From: Oasisia sp. SBJ-2009
Taxonomy: Eukaryota > Annelida > Polychaeta > Sabellida > Siboglinidae
Assembly (NCBI GenBank): GCA_964017155.1
Contig: OZ024858.1
Location: 29,530,687 to 29,594,686, forward strand
DNA length: 64,000 nt
Reading direction: 5' to 3'
Positions 24,936 to 41,036 of the stretch are shown here, piece after piece (positions within the stretch are counted from its first letter, which is position 1; each line of letters opens with the position of its first letter). The notes under the pieces are model-generated. The model ran no database searches. It saw only the letters and a list, made by a program, of their open reading frames with translations, and was not told the DNA's origin. Both the position numbers and the translations under genes were made by a program.

Positions 24936-25199
24936 GAGTTCTTTGGCCACACCAGATACATGTTGCTCCCTAAACCAGCTAAAGGATTGCTTCGAAGATT
25001 AACAAAAAAAAAAATAGTAAATTACAACTTACTGCAGACCGAATTTTTCATTATTGCTACCCAGACGCAATGTAGAAAACTTGATGTTTTCCCCCCGATA
25101 CAAATTTAGAGTCAGAGTATCACACCAGCCGCCACAGTGTTAAATTTCAGAATAACGTAACGCTGAAAACATCAATTTCAAACAATATAACATATAGAA

Positions 25200-25790
25200 A
25201 ACATGTCGCTGGTGGTTTGGCTATATCCGCGATCATCGCCGTATTCTCCGGTAAATCTCATCATGATATCTTGCTAAAAACCATCGAAACATCTGTAGTA
25301 AGCAGCAGATTTGACTATTGCAATATCATCCTTTACAATACTGCAAACAAGGATATAGGAACATTTCCACGTGCTCAAAATTGTTTGCCAAGGATAGTCA
25401 TGCGTTCTCCTCGTTTTTTCGCTTTATGCCGCTTCTGAAATCATTGCTTTGGCTCGCTGTTCACTTTCGCATTATTTTCAAGATTTGTACAATTGCCTAT
25501 CAAGACATCTTGATGAGACAACCAGCATATCTGAATTAAATCTCGTCCCAGCAAGGCATTCCAGACAGCTATGATCAATCAGTTGTAACCGTCTTTACAT
25601 TCCTCGGATGAAAACGGAAGCTGGAACCCGAGCTTTCTCTGTTGCTGCACGAACTCTGTGGAATTCGCTTCCTGCCAGTGTTAAATTAGAACGAAATATC
25701 AAATATAATTTCATTCCGCCGGCATAAAAAAACCTACCTCTTTAACGCTGCTTGTCCTCATTAGCTTTTTAGCACCTTCATCCATCCGTT
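25200..25790 (+). pseudogene. L2/CR1-like LINE C-terminal relic, copy A
   Basis: Plus-strand fragments in several frames match the C-terminal end of L2/CR1-type reverse transcriptases: S-R-F-D-Y-C-N-I-I-L-Y, L-K-S-L-L-W-L-A-V-H-F-R-I-I-F-K-I, G-T-R-A-F-S-V-A-A-R-T-L-W-N-S-L-P-A-S-V. Frameshifts and stops are present. It is nested inside the opposite-strand RTE-like relic. Confidence 0.75.
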
Positions 25791-25859
25791 AACGACTCTA
25801 GCCACTGTGCTTGATCTTCGAAGATATTGGCGCATAAGAAGTCATCATCATCATCGTCA

Positions 25860-26338
25860 TCATCATTATGTGGAGTACACGTTTTTCAGCAGTTCGATGT
25901 ATACGTCTTCGGTCCCCGTTTTTTTAAAACAAGGTAAATACTGCTTGAGTTTGCACAAGGATTTTTCGTAATCGACGAACATCGGAATATTATTATTATT
26001 TTCGGCACTTCTTCAAGTGGCTTTACGCCGTGGACGTGTCTGTCTTTGAAAGGGGACTACATTTTTTAATCCAGTAAGTATCATAGCTGTTTTTGTTTGT
26101 AGTGTCTTCTCTAGCCTATTCGTTAGTAATTGACGTTTGATAGCAAACATATCGGTATGTAGTTTTTGATATATTCCTTATTTTCATTCTTGAAGATTAA
26201 GCTCTATCACCTATGCGTTCTTCAATGCTGTGCACATTCGTCTTTCTGATAAGCATTTAAATTTTAGTATGTACAGCTTCGTAAGTGTTTTCAAGATCTT
26301 TTCCTGCTTTTAATGTTTCGAAGTTTATATTGGTTGTT
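25860..26338 (-). pseudogene. RTE-like LINE relic (RT N-terminal part), copy A
   Basis: Minus-strand continuation of the RTE-like relic upstream of the nested L2-like piece, with D-Y-E-K-S-L and an I-E-L-L-K-N-M-Y-S-like block. It continues into unique sequence right of copy B (37,807-38,460). Confidence 0.55.
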
Positions 26339-26599
26339 AAGGTTCATGTATGGAAATCAATGCGCATGCACTTATCGACTGCCGTACCTTTAGACAATGT
26401 ATGCTTAAGATACAGCTCAAGTAACCGAAAATAAAAGCATACCCATGCGCAGAATGAATGCTGTACTTTAAGACTGGCAGCCTAAACATATAGCTCACAT
26501 ACGCGTAGCCACTGTTTTTTTATTCGTTATTTATTTATTTAATTTTATTTACCGTGTAAGCTTACTTTATTATGAACACATAATATATTAATGTTTTAT

Positions 26600-27024
26600 C
26601 AATATTGGGCACTTATGTACAAGTCGAACCCACCTCAATTTTGCCATTATAACTATTTTTGCCAACATTTGATACTTGATTTTGTTAATTAAATCAATTA
26701 TAATCATCTAACGCATATTTATGTTTTATAAACAGCGCGTCTTAGCAGACTTTTGAGGTCGAAAAGACAGCGCGATTTGTGCCAGTCGCAAGCGCAGCGG
26801 TGCATGTTACTGCGCTGTGCACATGGAATGAGCGATAAACAGTTTGTTTATGCTGACCGCGCTGTCTTTTCGACCTCAAAAGTCTGCTAAGACGCGCTGT
26901 TTATAAAACATAAATATGCGCAAGATGATTATAATTGATTGAATTAACAAAATCAAGTTGGCAAAAATACAGTTATAATGGCAAAATTGAGGTGGGTCAG
27001 ACTTGTACATAAGTGCCAATATTG
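26600..27024. mobile_element. Long inverted-repeat (foldback) element, copy B
   Basis: Same element as at 16,371-16,795, at the constant 10,229-bp offset, with no sequence change that I see. Confidence 0.85.
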
Positions 27025-27840
27025 TATTTTATGCGTCTCTGAGCGGAATTATATTCTGGATACACGGCGCTTTATAAATATAATAATTATTATTATTAAA
27101 ATACACATCACATGTCAGGCCCTCGATCAAGTGTGGGCGATAATAGGTCTATTTGCGTTTATTTTGGGTGGCGCACACTTTATAAATACACAAACCAATA
27201 TTAAGTCAGGCTTAACACAATTCAATACTGTAATGGTTCAATCTGTTACAGTATTTCCATTATGTGTATTATATTAATATCTTGCATGCGATTTTTGATA
27301 ATTAAAAATTTGGGAAATACAAGACAAGTTGCAACACGTTCGCCGTGTTTATTTTCCCAGTTTTGCCACTAACGTCATCGCTGTCTGTTTCCTAGGTTTA
27401 CTTATCATTGCTGTATACGTTGTAAAACGCTATACATGCCTCGGCCGTTTCTATCTGTCCACTAGCCATCAAGAGAAACACTGACGATGAAGACGACGCC
27501 ATTCTTTTGTATTCAATGTGCCGAAGTTAGCGCGATTCTTGCGCGCGCTGCTGTCTGGGTGTTTCTGAGATCTGTCGCGAATAAATGTAGTAATTGTGGT
27601 ATTCTTGTAAATGTTATGCTTCACAAGTTACATTCATGTTATGTAATTATACTGTTGTGGACTAGTGCGCAAATGGAACTATGTTCATATGGAAAAAACG
27701 TGTAAAAGTGTATTATGACTGATGCGAATAATGTAAACATAAGTTGGTAGCTACGGACGCGGACAGGTGCGCTTCAGTCGTGACATGCGCACAAGGTAAC
27801 GTGGTAACTGGGTGAAAACAAAGACAAGTTGTCGTACAAA

Positions 27841-31084
<3,244 letters not shown>

Positions 31085-34000
31085 TGCATATGCGCAATTC
31101 CATATGCATGAGACAAAAACCCGCTACGCATTGCTATGACTGCGAACTGACATTATGTCAAGTGGAACAGACGCTGCAACAACAGTTGTTTCCTAGTGCA
31201 TTGCACTCACGCACACACTCACGCGCGACTGCTTCCGCAGCAAATGTTTATTCACCTCATAAAAAAACTGGCTTAATGTTTTTATAACACGTTAGAAGTG
31301 TGGAATAATTTGTGTCTTTACAATAACACAATTCCCCTACGTTAGTCCGACATTGTTTCCCTGTTAAACATCAAAGAAAGATATAACCATAACGACTGTT
31401 TTCCATGATGATGTATCTAGCTAGAAAATTATTCGCAACTATTAGTCTATTAAATCAATCAGAATCACGATCATAAATATAAGGTAGCAGACACATTTGC
31501 AGCTAAATTGTGTTTGTGGTGCAATTGTTATTGATTGCAGTTCAATATAGCGCAATATCTAAATACTGAACTCATTAGGCAAAGGAATACAGACAAGGTC
31601 TTAAATCATTTTCATCACGCATGACCATTAACCAATCCTTACACATCTATCGTGATTATATACATCAACAGCCACCTATCGACCGCACCGTTTCCCGCTC
31701 GCATATTCATCATGCTGTTCACACAACTGTGAATACTCTCCGGCTATCGTTCCAAATCCGTCAGCTGTACGACATGTGAGACATCGTTAAACCTGACAAA
31801 GCTCACTTATTTAGAGATGCCATATATCATATTTGACATCACAATCCCCTTTTTCTGCATTTACCGCTCGTGAGTGCATTTTATATTCGCCGTAGTTGTC
31901 TGGCCGACTGCTTTATGTAACAAGAGCGTGACGTCCAAATCAAAATTACCAGGCTAGATATAATTATCATCAGTGAGAGGTGTATGTGTCCACTTCCGAC
32001 GTATATTCGGAGATTGTTATCAAACTTTATGTAGACTTGCTGGTATTAAAACTCAAAACGTATTTGTTTGAAATTGCTTTTCCACCATAAAATATCGGCG
32101 GTTCATACTCCAGTTGCCTGTCCCCGTTTGTGATTACGCCAAATGATTTTGTTTCTTGTTCTTCTGAGCTTGTATTTTCATGGATAGAAGCGCTATAGAC
32201 GTGTTACAATACATGTTGCTTGTTTTATTTTTGTAACCGTCCTCTTTTGCAGATAAGACCATCTACCCGAAAGGACTAAGTTATTTGATCACATATGTCA
32301 AGGTTTAGAATTCATATTCGCCACCTATACACCGTCGCCAGTGCATTAGGGTCATCGTTCATGTTCCAAAAAAGAATAACTATAACTAGGATACTTGAAC
32401 TAAACATATCCATTTTTCACAAATACTTGCTTGCTTACTTCATTCATTCATTCATTCATTCATTCATTCATTCATTCATTCATTCATTCATTCATTCATT
32501 CATTCATTCATTCATTCATTCATTCATTCATTCATTCATTCATTCATTCATTCATTCATTCATTCATTCATTCATTCATTCATTCATTCATTCATTCATT
32601 CATTCACTCATTCATTCATTCACTCACTCACTCATTCATTCATTCATTCAGGTGTATCTGTAATATACTGTTACGAAAATTAGTAAAATAAATGCAACTT
32701 AGGAATGTAGCAAGTGACGAAACACTTATCTATAATCGAGTCGGCGTGCGTGCACATTTGTCAACGTTTTCTCTCCATCGAGCGCCAGTGTTTTGGGCGG
32801 TCTAGCAGTTGGACTATATGAAATGGTGGTCGCGGTTCACAAAGTTGAGCAGTCTTATCACGGAACACAATCCGATAATACAAACACTAACCTTTAATTA
32901 AATAAGACAAGCACTTAAAGAAGATGACAAGGTAAAGCCCCTGGACAGGCTGTCACATTGATAGATGTATTCAGGGACGAGTAGATCAAAGCAGAGAGAA
33001 AACCACTGGCTGAATTATTCACACAACGACACAAAGGGAGTATAGTTTCAGACATTTTGTTTAATTGAGTGGTCGTCAATGTTCACACAATAGTGCATTC
33101 GATATAGGAACCTGTCGAGCAACGGCTACCATGTGTCTGCCTTATAAATAGACCATGTACAATTAGCCGTGAATCTTGCCAGTGCTGCGAGACTAGAACC
33201 GAAACATCTGTTGAATTGACATATCTCATGGTCCAACGCGTCGGCTAGGGAAACCGTGATTAATTCGATGTCAGGTTAATTGCAACACTGGCTATCTATG
33301 CCGTTTTGATTACAGACAGCAGTACTGCTTCCACTGTGCATGCGCACACAGAAATGCATTACCTCATATAAAATATGCAAAATGGTTAAACAAAATTATT
33401 GGAACAAATACATTTTTCAAGAGTCTCGTTTAAATACAATCGTGCTTATACTAGAGACAGTACTCGTAGTGGTCAACGTAGGTTTAAAATGGCGCATGAT
33501 CATGACAATATTGCATCAATGATATGCATCGTTGTCTTCCGACTGCCGTCAGTCGAACCCGGGCGATGCTGACGCTCCGATACCGCCTCGTTCCTTCGAT
33601 ATTAATTTCGTTCTGCATGTGGCCCCAGGGAGAATACTTTAAGGCAACAAACAACTATAATTATATATCACACATTACCGCACAATCACTACCAAGACTG
33701 GCAGTGATGCAACTGACCACGTGGGCGGTTGTGGTGTCTTACAACCGGTCACCACTTGCTTCCGTAGGTCATCATGAACAATTCCTTAGCATTTCTCAGA
33801 ATCCGGGTCCACCTTGTCATCGCCGTTTTCAAACGAAATTCGTTCCTCAAATGCATTAATTCCACTATTTCGTGTACCCAATGACAACTGTTATAATTAA
33901 ATCGAGTGGTTTGTGGCACGTTTAGCGGACGCAGTTTGCGTTTATCAAACTCCGCTGTGCGCTTGAAATGAGCGACCACAGGCGACGTTGACGGGACTCG

Positions 34001-34255
34001 TAACGTTAACAACTTTGTCATCAAACGATGTGGAATCGTGGAATGAGCGCGTTGAGAGATGATCAAATGTAAATGCAGCGTGTTTAGATGGCTTACCTAA
34101 TGTAAAAAAAACTACACGAACCGGATTATTGATACATGTATCGTCATCATTATAACTGGGCAGCCGTAATGTCCCGTGGTTTGGCCGAAGCATGTTGTTT
34201 CCTGATCTGCCTATCTTGCGCTATCCTTTGCCAGTTGGTGCCCCCCCCCAGTACT
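31085..34255. other. No gene recognised (copy B)
   Basis: Copy B counterpart of 20,789-23,900, including the (CATT)n array at 32,440-32,650. No supported exon. Confidence 0.55.
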
Positions 34256-34259
34256 TGTT

Positions 34260-35115
34260 TAGTTCGTCTCTCCAATGTCTAGCCGGTCTCCTTCTAGGTC
34301 GTTTCCCTTCGTGAGATTTCCACGAGGTGATATGCGATATCCATCGGTTATCTTGTATAAGTCGTATTTACTACCGTACCCTACCCACGGCCATTTATGT
34401 CCTCTGATTTGTTCAATCAAGTCTGTGACCTGGGTCTTTTTTTTCCCCATATGTTTGTTTTTATCTCATACGTCAGGCTTCTTTCTACCTTCGTTTGTGC
34501 GACTGCTACCTTGTTCTTTTCCTGACTGGTGAGTGTCCATGTTTTCGCGCTGTATTTCATTGATGGAAGTACGCATGATTTGTATACCTAATTGTGTCTT
34601 CAAACAGGTTCCTGGGTTACACTTGAAGAGGTCGCGGTGCTTAGGGAATGCTGTCCATCCGGCCCTGATTCTTCTTAGAATCTCCTAGTGTAAGTTTTTG
34701 TCTCTGTTGCTGAATCGCAGTCCCAGGTAGACAGAGGGTTAACGTTCTCTACACGAGTGGTGCTGACCCATATTGGTGGTTCGTTGTCCATCATCAGCTT
34801 TGTCTTTTATTCATCCTCAGACCCTGACTTTCATTTTAACCAGTTAGCTCCTGCAGAATGTGTTGTAGTTCACATGGTGTATAAGCGCATATTGGTAGTA
34901 CGTCTTCAGCGTAGCGAAAATGACATAAGTATTCCCCGTCTATCGTAAAGCCTCTGGTTTTCTAGATCGGTCTTCTGAATATGCTTTCTCGAGTGTTACC
35001 GTAAACAGCTTATAGGCGATATGATGTCTTCTTGCCACACTTCTCACATGGTGCTGATCTTCTTGCTTTCGTTGTGTTTCCCCATGGGTTCTATTTTGGA
35101 GCAATTGCTTTTCAT
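34260..35115 (-). pseudogene. RTE-like LINE relic (RT C-terminal half), copy B
   Basis: Counterpart of 23,925-24,930 with the same degraded blocks. About 60 bp present in copy A just before the CA array are missing here, and the array (35,128-35,236) is a purer CA run. Confidence 0.75.
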
Positions 35116-35132
35116 TCTACGCAGATGACACA

Positions 35133-35238
<106 letters not shown>

Positions 35239-35509
35239 GAGTTCGTTGGCCACACCAGATACATGTTGCTCCCTAAACCAGCTAAAGGATTGCCTCGAAG
35301 ATGTCTTCCTTTGGATGAAAAATAGTAAATTACAACTTAATGCAGACCGAATTTTTCATAATTGGTATCCAGATGCAATGTAGAAAACTTGATGTTTCCC
35401 CCCCGATACAAATTTAGAGTCAGAGTATCACACCAGCCGCCAAAGTGTTAAATTTCAGAATAACGTAACGCTGATAACTTCAATTTCAAACAATATAACA
35501 TTTAGAAAA

Positions 35510-36085
35510 CATGTCGTTGCTGGTTTGACCATATCCGCGATCCTCGCCGTATTCACCGGTATATCTCATCAAGATATCTTGCTAAAACCATCGAAACATC
35601 TGTAGTAAGCAGCAGATTTGACTACTATCATCCTTTACAATACTGCAAACAAGGACATAGGAACATTTCCACGTGCTCAAAATTGTTTGCCAATGATAGT
35701 CATGCGTTCTCCTCGTTTTTCGCTTTATGCCGCTTCTGAAATCATTGCTTTGGCTCGCTGTTCACTATCGCATTATTTTCAAGATTTGTACAATTGCCTA
35801 TCAAGACATCTCATCAACACAACCAGCATATCTGAATTAAATCTCGTTCCAGCAAGGCATTCCAGACAGCTATGATCAATCGGTAGTAACCGTCTTCACA
35901 TTCCTCGGGTGAAAACGGAAGCTGGAACCCGAGCTTTCTTTGTTGCTGCACGAACTCTGTGGAATTCGCTTCCTGCCAGTGTTAAATTAGAACGAAATAT
36001 AAAATATAATTTCATTCCGCCGGCATAAAAAACCTACCTCTTTAAAGCTGCTTATCCTCATTAGCTTCTTAGCACCTTCATCCAT
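35510..36085 (+). pseudogene. L2/CR1-like LINE C-terminal relic, copy B
   Basis: Counterpart of 25,200-25,790. The copies differ here by several percent plus small indels, far more than in the left part of the duplication. Confidence 0.75.
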
Positions 36086-36451
36086 CCGTTAACGACTTTA
36101 GCCACTGTGCTTGATCTTCGAAGATATTGGCGCATAAGAAGTCATCATCATCATCATTATGTGGAGTACATGTTTTTCAGCAGTTCGATGTATACGTCTT
36201 CGGTCCCCGTTTTTTAAAACAAGGTAAATACTGCTTGAGTTTGCACAAGGACTTTTCGTAATCGACGAACATCGGAATAGTATTATTATTTTCGGCACTT
36301 CTTCAAGTGGCTTTACGCCGTGGACGTGTCTGTCTTTGAAAGGGGACTACATTTTTTAATCCAGTAAGTATCATGGCTGTTTTTGTGTGTAGTGTCTTCT
36401 CTAGCCTATTCGTTAGTAATTGACGTTTGATAGCAAACATATCGGTATGTA

Positions 36452-37804
36452 GGGGAAGTAGGGGTATGTCCGCACACTTAAGGTGAAACACGCTATAGAT
36501 AATGCACTGTGTGTGCTAAGAGGATGATATTTAGTATTCAGAATGAGCAATCATATTACTTTGTTGTTAGTTAGTTAAGAAATCGCATATCCCATCAGAA
36601 ATTTAAATATTTTGGTCAAATGTAGAGGCAGGCATAGCTTTGTGCGGACATGCCCCAAGGTATGGGGCATAGCCGCACACTATGTCCGAAGGAATGGCGA
36701 AGCAACAACTGGTCTCAGAGCTGACTATTAACTGCAATAATAATATGTATTGGTATGTGTACACTACTGACACGTGCATTACTTTAAAAAAAAAAAAACA
36801 AGAAACACCAGAGAACACAAATCAACAGTTTCAAATGTTCACCTATAAGTAAAGTTTAGAAAATACAATGACCTTGATTCATAGTCCACGTTTATTCCTC
36901 CTTCAGAGTCAAAGCAAACAACAGCATGATTTTGTAACGGGCAAAGTCAAATTTTGCAACCTAGCTTGTCAGAAGCCTTCTAGCTAAAACAGCAAAGTAA
37001 ACCGCAAAGTCAAAATTCAGTTTGTCGGCCGTGCGAGCATGGCTTTGTATGGACTAACGTATACGGGCAAAGTTCTACGTTATAGATTATACATCATTTG
37101 TCATCTTGGTTATTTTAGTCTGTGAGCAATGATCAATTAAGCTTTATTTATATAACGGACCTAATGATACACAACATGGAAAATGTGACGTCAACGCGAT
37201 ATAGCCTATTACACATTGGTGAAGCGATGAATTATATAAAAAAAAGTGTGATAATATTAAATAATTATATAATAATCATCATATATACTATCTCACATCA
37301 AAGTTTCCTATAATATTTGTGGTAAGCAACTGGAGTATCTAAATATGTATCTAAGTAGACTACGTAATATTATTGCATCGATGCACGAAATACGTCTGCA
37401 CAGCGGCATGACCGCAAAGGTCCGCGCGAACATGCCCCAAGCATCCAACACGTGAACAATTATGAATTGCGCGAAAATGCTGCTTATGAAAGTATCCTTT
37501 ATTTCACACATCATAAAACATTAAAATGCAATTTGGAATTATGAAAGCAAATGTATATGCACGTCTTACAGTTGATGTAATACACATAACAGCATATGAG
37601 TAAAATTACATCAGTTGTTACGAAAATTACATTTTATGTCATAACTTTTTACTTATTCACTTCTATCAAAAAGTATATGCAAATGGTTGATTTGGGGGTT
37701 AGACGATGCCGCTTAGCATGATTCCACTAACCAGATGTTACGAGATGCGCAAATAATAGGGTGTGCGGACATGCCTCTGTGTGCGGATATGCCCCTACTT
37801 CCCC
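36452..37804. mobile_element. 1.35-kb DNA transposon with TIRs, TA target duplication
   Basis: Inverted ends GGGGAAGTAGGGGTATGTCC (left) and the complement of GGATATGCCCCTACTTCCCC (right), 25-26 bp with one or two mismatches. Flanks are TA at 36,450-36,451 and 37,805-37,806. Copy A has the uninterrupted target (GGTATGTAGTTTTTGATATA, TA at 26,160-26,161), proving a discrete insertion. No transposase frame is present. The end motif recurs inside (GTGCGGACATGCCCCA near 36,641 with its complement just after; AACATGCCCCAAG near 37,430). TA duplication suggests the Tc1/mariner group but does not settle it. Confidence 0.92.
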
Positions 37805-37806
37805 TA

Positions 37807-38460
37807 GTTCTTGATATATTCCTTATTTTCATTCTTGAAGATTAAGCTCTATCACCTATGCGTTCTTCCATGCTGTGCACATTCGTCTTTCTGATAAGCA
37901 TTTAAATTTTAGTATGTACAGCTTCGTAAGTGTTTTCAAGATCTTTTCTTGCTTTTAATGTTTCGATGGTTGTTGTCTGGTGCTTTCGTTTTCTTCACAC
38001 GTCTTAAAGCTGCTTCCACCTCCCATAGTGTCATCTCTGGTACCCCTCTGGGTCAGTCTGCATTACGATCTTTTCACTGTCATATACAGCTCGGTGTAGA
38101 ACTAATCTATCCGTTCTATGATCTTATATTGGACGTGTCCTTCTTGTACATTGGTGTAATCAGTCTGCCTTGCCCTTCCGACTGTCTACATCGTTGATGT
38201 ATTGATCCCTTCTCGCGTGATCTCTTAGTTGAACTTCCTTACGTCGTCCATTGCTTTCTTTGCTGATGGTTTTGCATATTTCTGCGTGCTCTATTCGTTG
38301 TATTAGGTACCTTATGGTTGTCGTTTTCCACTAGTACGTTGTCGCCCTTTCGGTGACGATATCCTCGATTTTAATGGTTTATTGGTTGTTTTAGATACGT
38401 TTGTCGCCTTTTGTTGGATAATACGTTCCTTTCTTTTGTCTTAAAATAGTCTCCGAAACG
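37807..38460 (-). pseudogene. RTE-like LINE relic, 5' part
   Basis: Minus-strand blocks including Y-K-I-I-E-R-I-D and R-D-H-A-R-R-D-Q-Y-I-N are compatible with the N-terminal RT region and linker of an RTE-type element. It continues, in the right order, the relic seen at lower coordinates. Degraded with stops and frameshifts. Confidence 0.5.
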
Positions 38461-38822
38461 CCCAGTTTATCCAAAAGAACATATGATAAAGATGCTTAAG
38501 CGTGAACTGCGAGGAGGTTTATATATTTGATGAGACACACAAGTTTGGTGAGGCAAAAAAGTTTGACGCCCTTCAAATTCCACGAAGACGCGCTTGTGCG
38601 CGACCAACAGTGGCGCCGCACAACGGAATCTGTATAATCAATACCTAGACCATGATAATGACCTTTTCGGGTGGCTATTTCGGAAGCAAACAACACGTGG
38701 GCGACAATGGATGATTTACAGGACTGACATTGGAGCGATGTCGGTGTTCCGTATTTAATTGTTCCCCTGTGCTATGGTACCAATTGGGGCGAAATCAAAG
38801 TGTGCCTTATTGATCCAACACT
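38461..38822 (+). promoter_or_regulatory. VWA8: Probable VWA8 promoter / 5' UTR region
   Basis: Sequence between the LINE relic and the VWA8 start codon. It becomes GC- and CpG-richer (GACGCGCTTGTGCGCGACC around 38,587) than the surrounding DNA. No TATA box or clear start site can be fixed. The function is inferred from position only. Confidence 0.35.
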
Positions 38823-38979
38823 ATGTCGCGGGTTGTTGTTTTGTCGTGGGAGGCATCTGCTAGACGCGCGATTGGGCTACAGTGCGTCCGCAGTCATCCC
38901 CTTCGACTGCGTGATCCTACGCTCGCTCGCTCCCTCGATGGCGTCAAAGTTGGTGGGCGGTACAAATCCACGACGACCA
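38823..38979 (+). CDS. VWA8: VWA8 exon 1
   Basis: Start ATG-TCG-CGG, 52 codons plus one base, donor GACCA/GTAAGT. The N-terminus ([15 protein letters not shown]) is rich in arginine and hydroxylated residues and lacks acids apart from one Glu, as in a mitochondrial targeting presequence; vertebrate VWA8 is imported similarly. Confidence 0.85.
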
Positions 38980-40893
38980 GTAAGTCAAAACAAAATGCAT
39001 TTCAGTTTCCAAAGTCAGCAATGATTCACTTATCGCAGACGGCACAAAATGTCACTAACGCGAATATATGCCTTGTCTACTCTTGATATGATATTGCTTT
39101 TACTTTTAATTAAATTTAATTAAAACAGTTTTATTAATTTAATCAATTAATGTTTTGATGTTGTATTTTGTGCAGATGACACCCGTGAAGTGGTGACAAT
39201 AGGCGATGTGTCAATGCGAGTGAGACAACCAAAACATCCTGAGTTGGTGCCTGTAAAATACTGTGAGTACTTAACAGTGAGCGTGTTCAGTCTTCCCAGC
39301 AAACAAGGAACCATTTCTGAACCAGTTGGCAGGTGTCATATACTGGTTCATAATTGGTACCGCTCCACCAGTACGTGTTTTCACGTGTATTCACGTGAAT
39401 ACACGTGTTCTGCCTGTTGTCACGAGTTTTGAACGAGTTTGACACGAGTCGTACTGGGTCAGAACTGGTACGGATTCACTGGTACGTGTCATCACGTGAA
39501 AAAACTCGTGATTTCACGGGAAGCACGTATTGACACACCAAATTTGTTAACAGAATCTGGTGTATTCACGTGAATTGAACCAGTTGAACTCGTGAATTCA
39601 CTTACGGAACAGGTGAAATCACGGGTCCTTGTTTGCTGGGTTCCTTCACTTCATGATGACCCTTATTAAAACTCAGAGGCAGTAGATAATGTACTCATGT
39701 CATGATCCACAAATGACGGACTTATTTTTATACTGTTTGTTAGCGCCTTTGTAGTTTCTTATGCTAACAAGATGAGTTATATGATCAGCGTGATATAAAT
39801 ACCACTGAAGACTCTTCTGTGTCATAAATGGAGGGCGGTTTATTATACGGCTATACTTTTAATAAGAATTTTACAACATTACCATCTAGAGAATCAACTC
39901 TAGATGGCAGGTGGACAAGGAAGCCCTTTGGTTTATCGAGATTCCAACCTATCTATCTAAATGTACCCTGCCATATATGTTGATTTTATTTTTAAACATA
40001 ATATTTTATTATAATACAATACAGTACCACCCATTGCATATTGTGTGTCTTCATTCCTATGTCCTGTGTGGAGGCACTTACACTTCCCAAAATTAAACAG
40101 TATTTGCTACTTCTCAGATCATTTGGTCAACTTATTCAGATCATCTTGTAATTGCTGTCTATCTGCATCACTTTTAATTTTTCTAAGCACTTTTACATCG
40201 TCCGCAAACTTCAACACCATGCTTGTTTTATCATCATCCAAATCATTGATCTATATTAAAATAACATAGGTCCCAATACTGATCCCTGTGGTACTCCACT
40301 CAAAACCAATTTCCAATTTGAAACCTCCCCCATCAACTACTATTCTCTGTCTTCTATCAATAAGGCATTTTCTATCCAGTTAATCATACCATTTCCTATG
40401 CCATGGGCCTTTAGTTTAAGTAGTAATCTTTAATGTGGCACTTTGTCAAAGGTTTCTTTTATCTAAGTATAATATTTCTACTGGTGATCCCTCATCTACC
40501 CACTTTTTGACATCTTCCAAAAAAACATAACATATTTGTGAAGCACGACCTCGCTTTTAGAAACCCTTGTTGAGATGGGTTTATCAAGATATTTTTTACA
40601 AGAAAATCAACCAAGTAATCCTTAATTATTCTTTCTAATAGGTTGCACTTCACCGATGTTAAACTCACTGGTCTATAGTTCTCTGACTTGTTTCTCAAAC
40701 CTGTTTTAAATAATGGTATGATGTTTGCATTTTTCCATTCTAGTGGAACTACTCCCTCCTTTAATAACAAATTGAACACTGTTGCAGTAAAGTACTGACA
40801 ACATTTTGTAACATCATTCAAATTGTCTTGCTTGTGACCTGCGTCTGGTGCAACATAAAAGTTTGCACTGGCATTGAACTATATATATATTTA

Positions 40894-40964
<71 letters not shown>

Positions 40965-41000
40965 CTATGCCAGTGCAAACTTTTATGATGCACCAGATGC

Positions 41001-41036
<36 letters not shown>

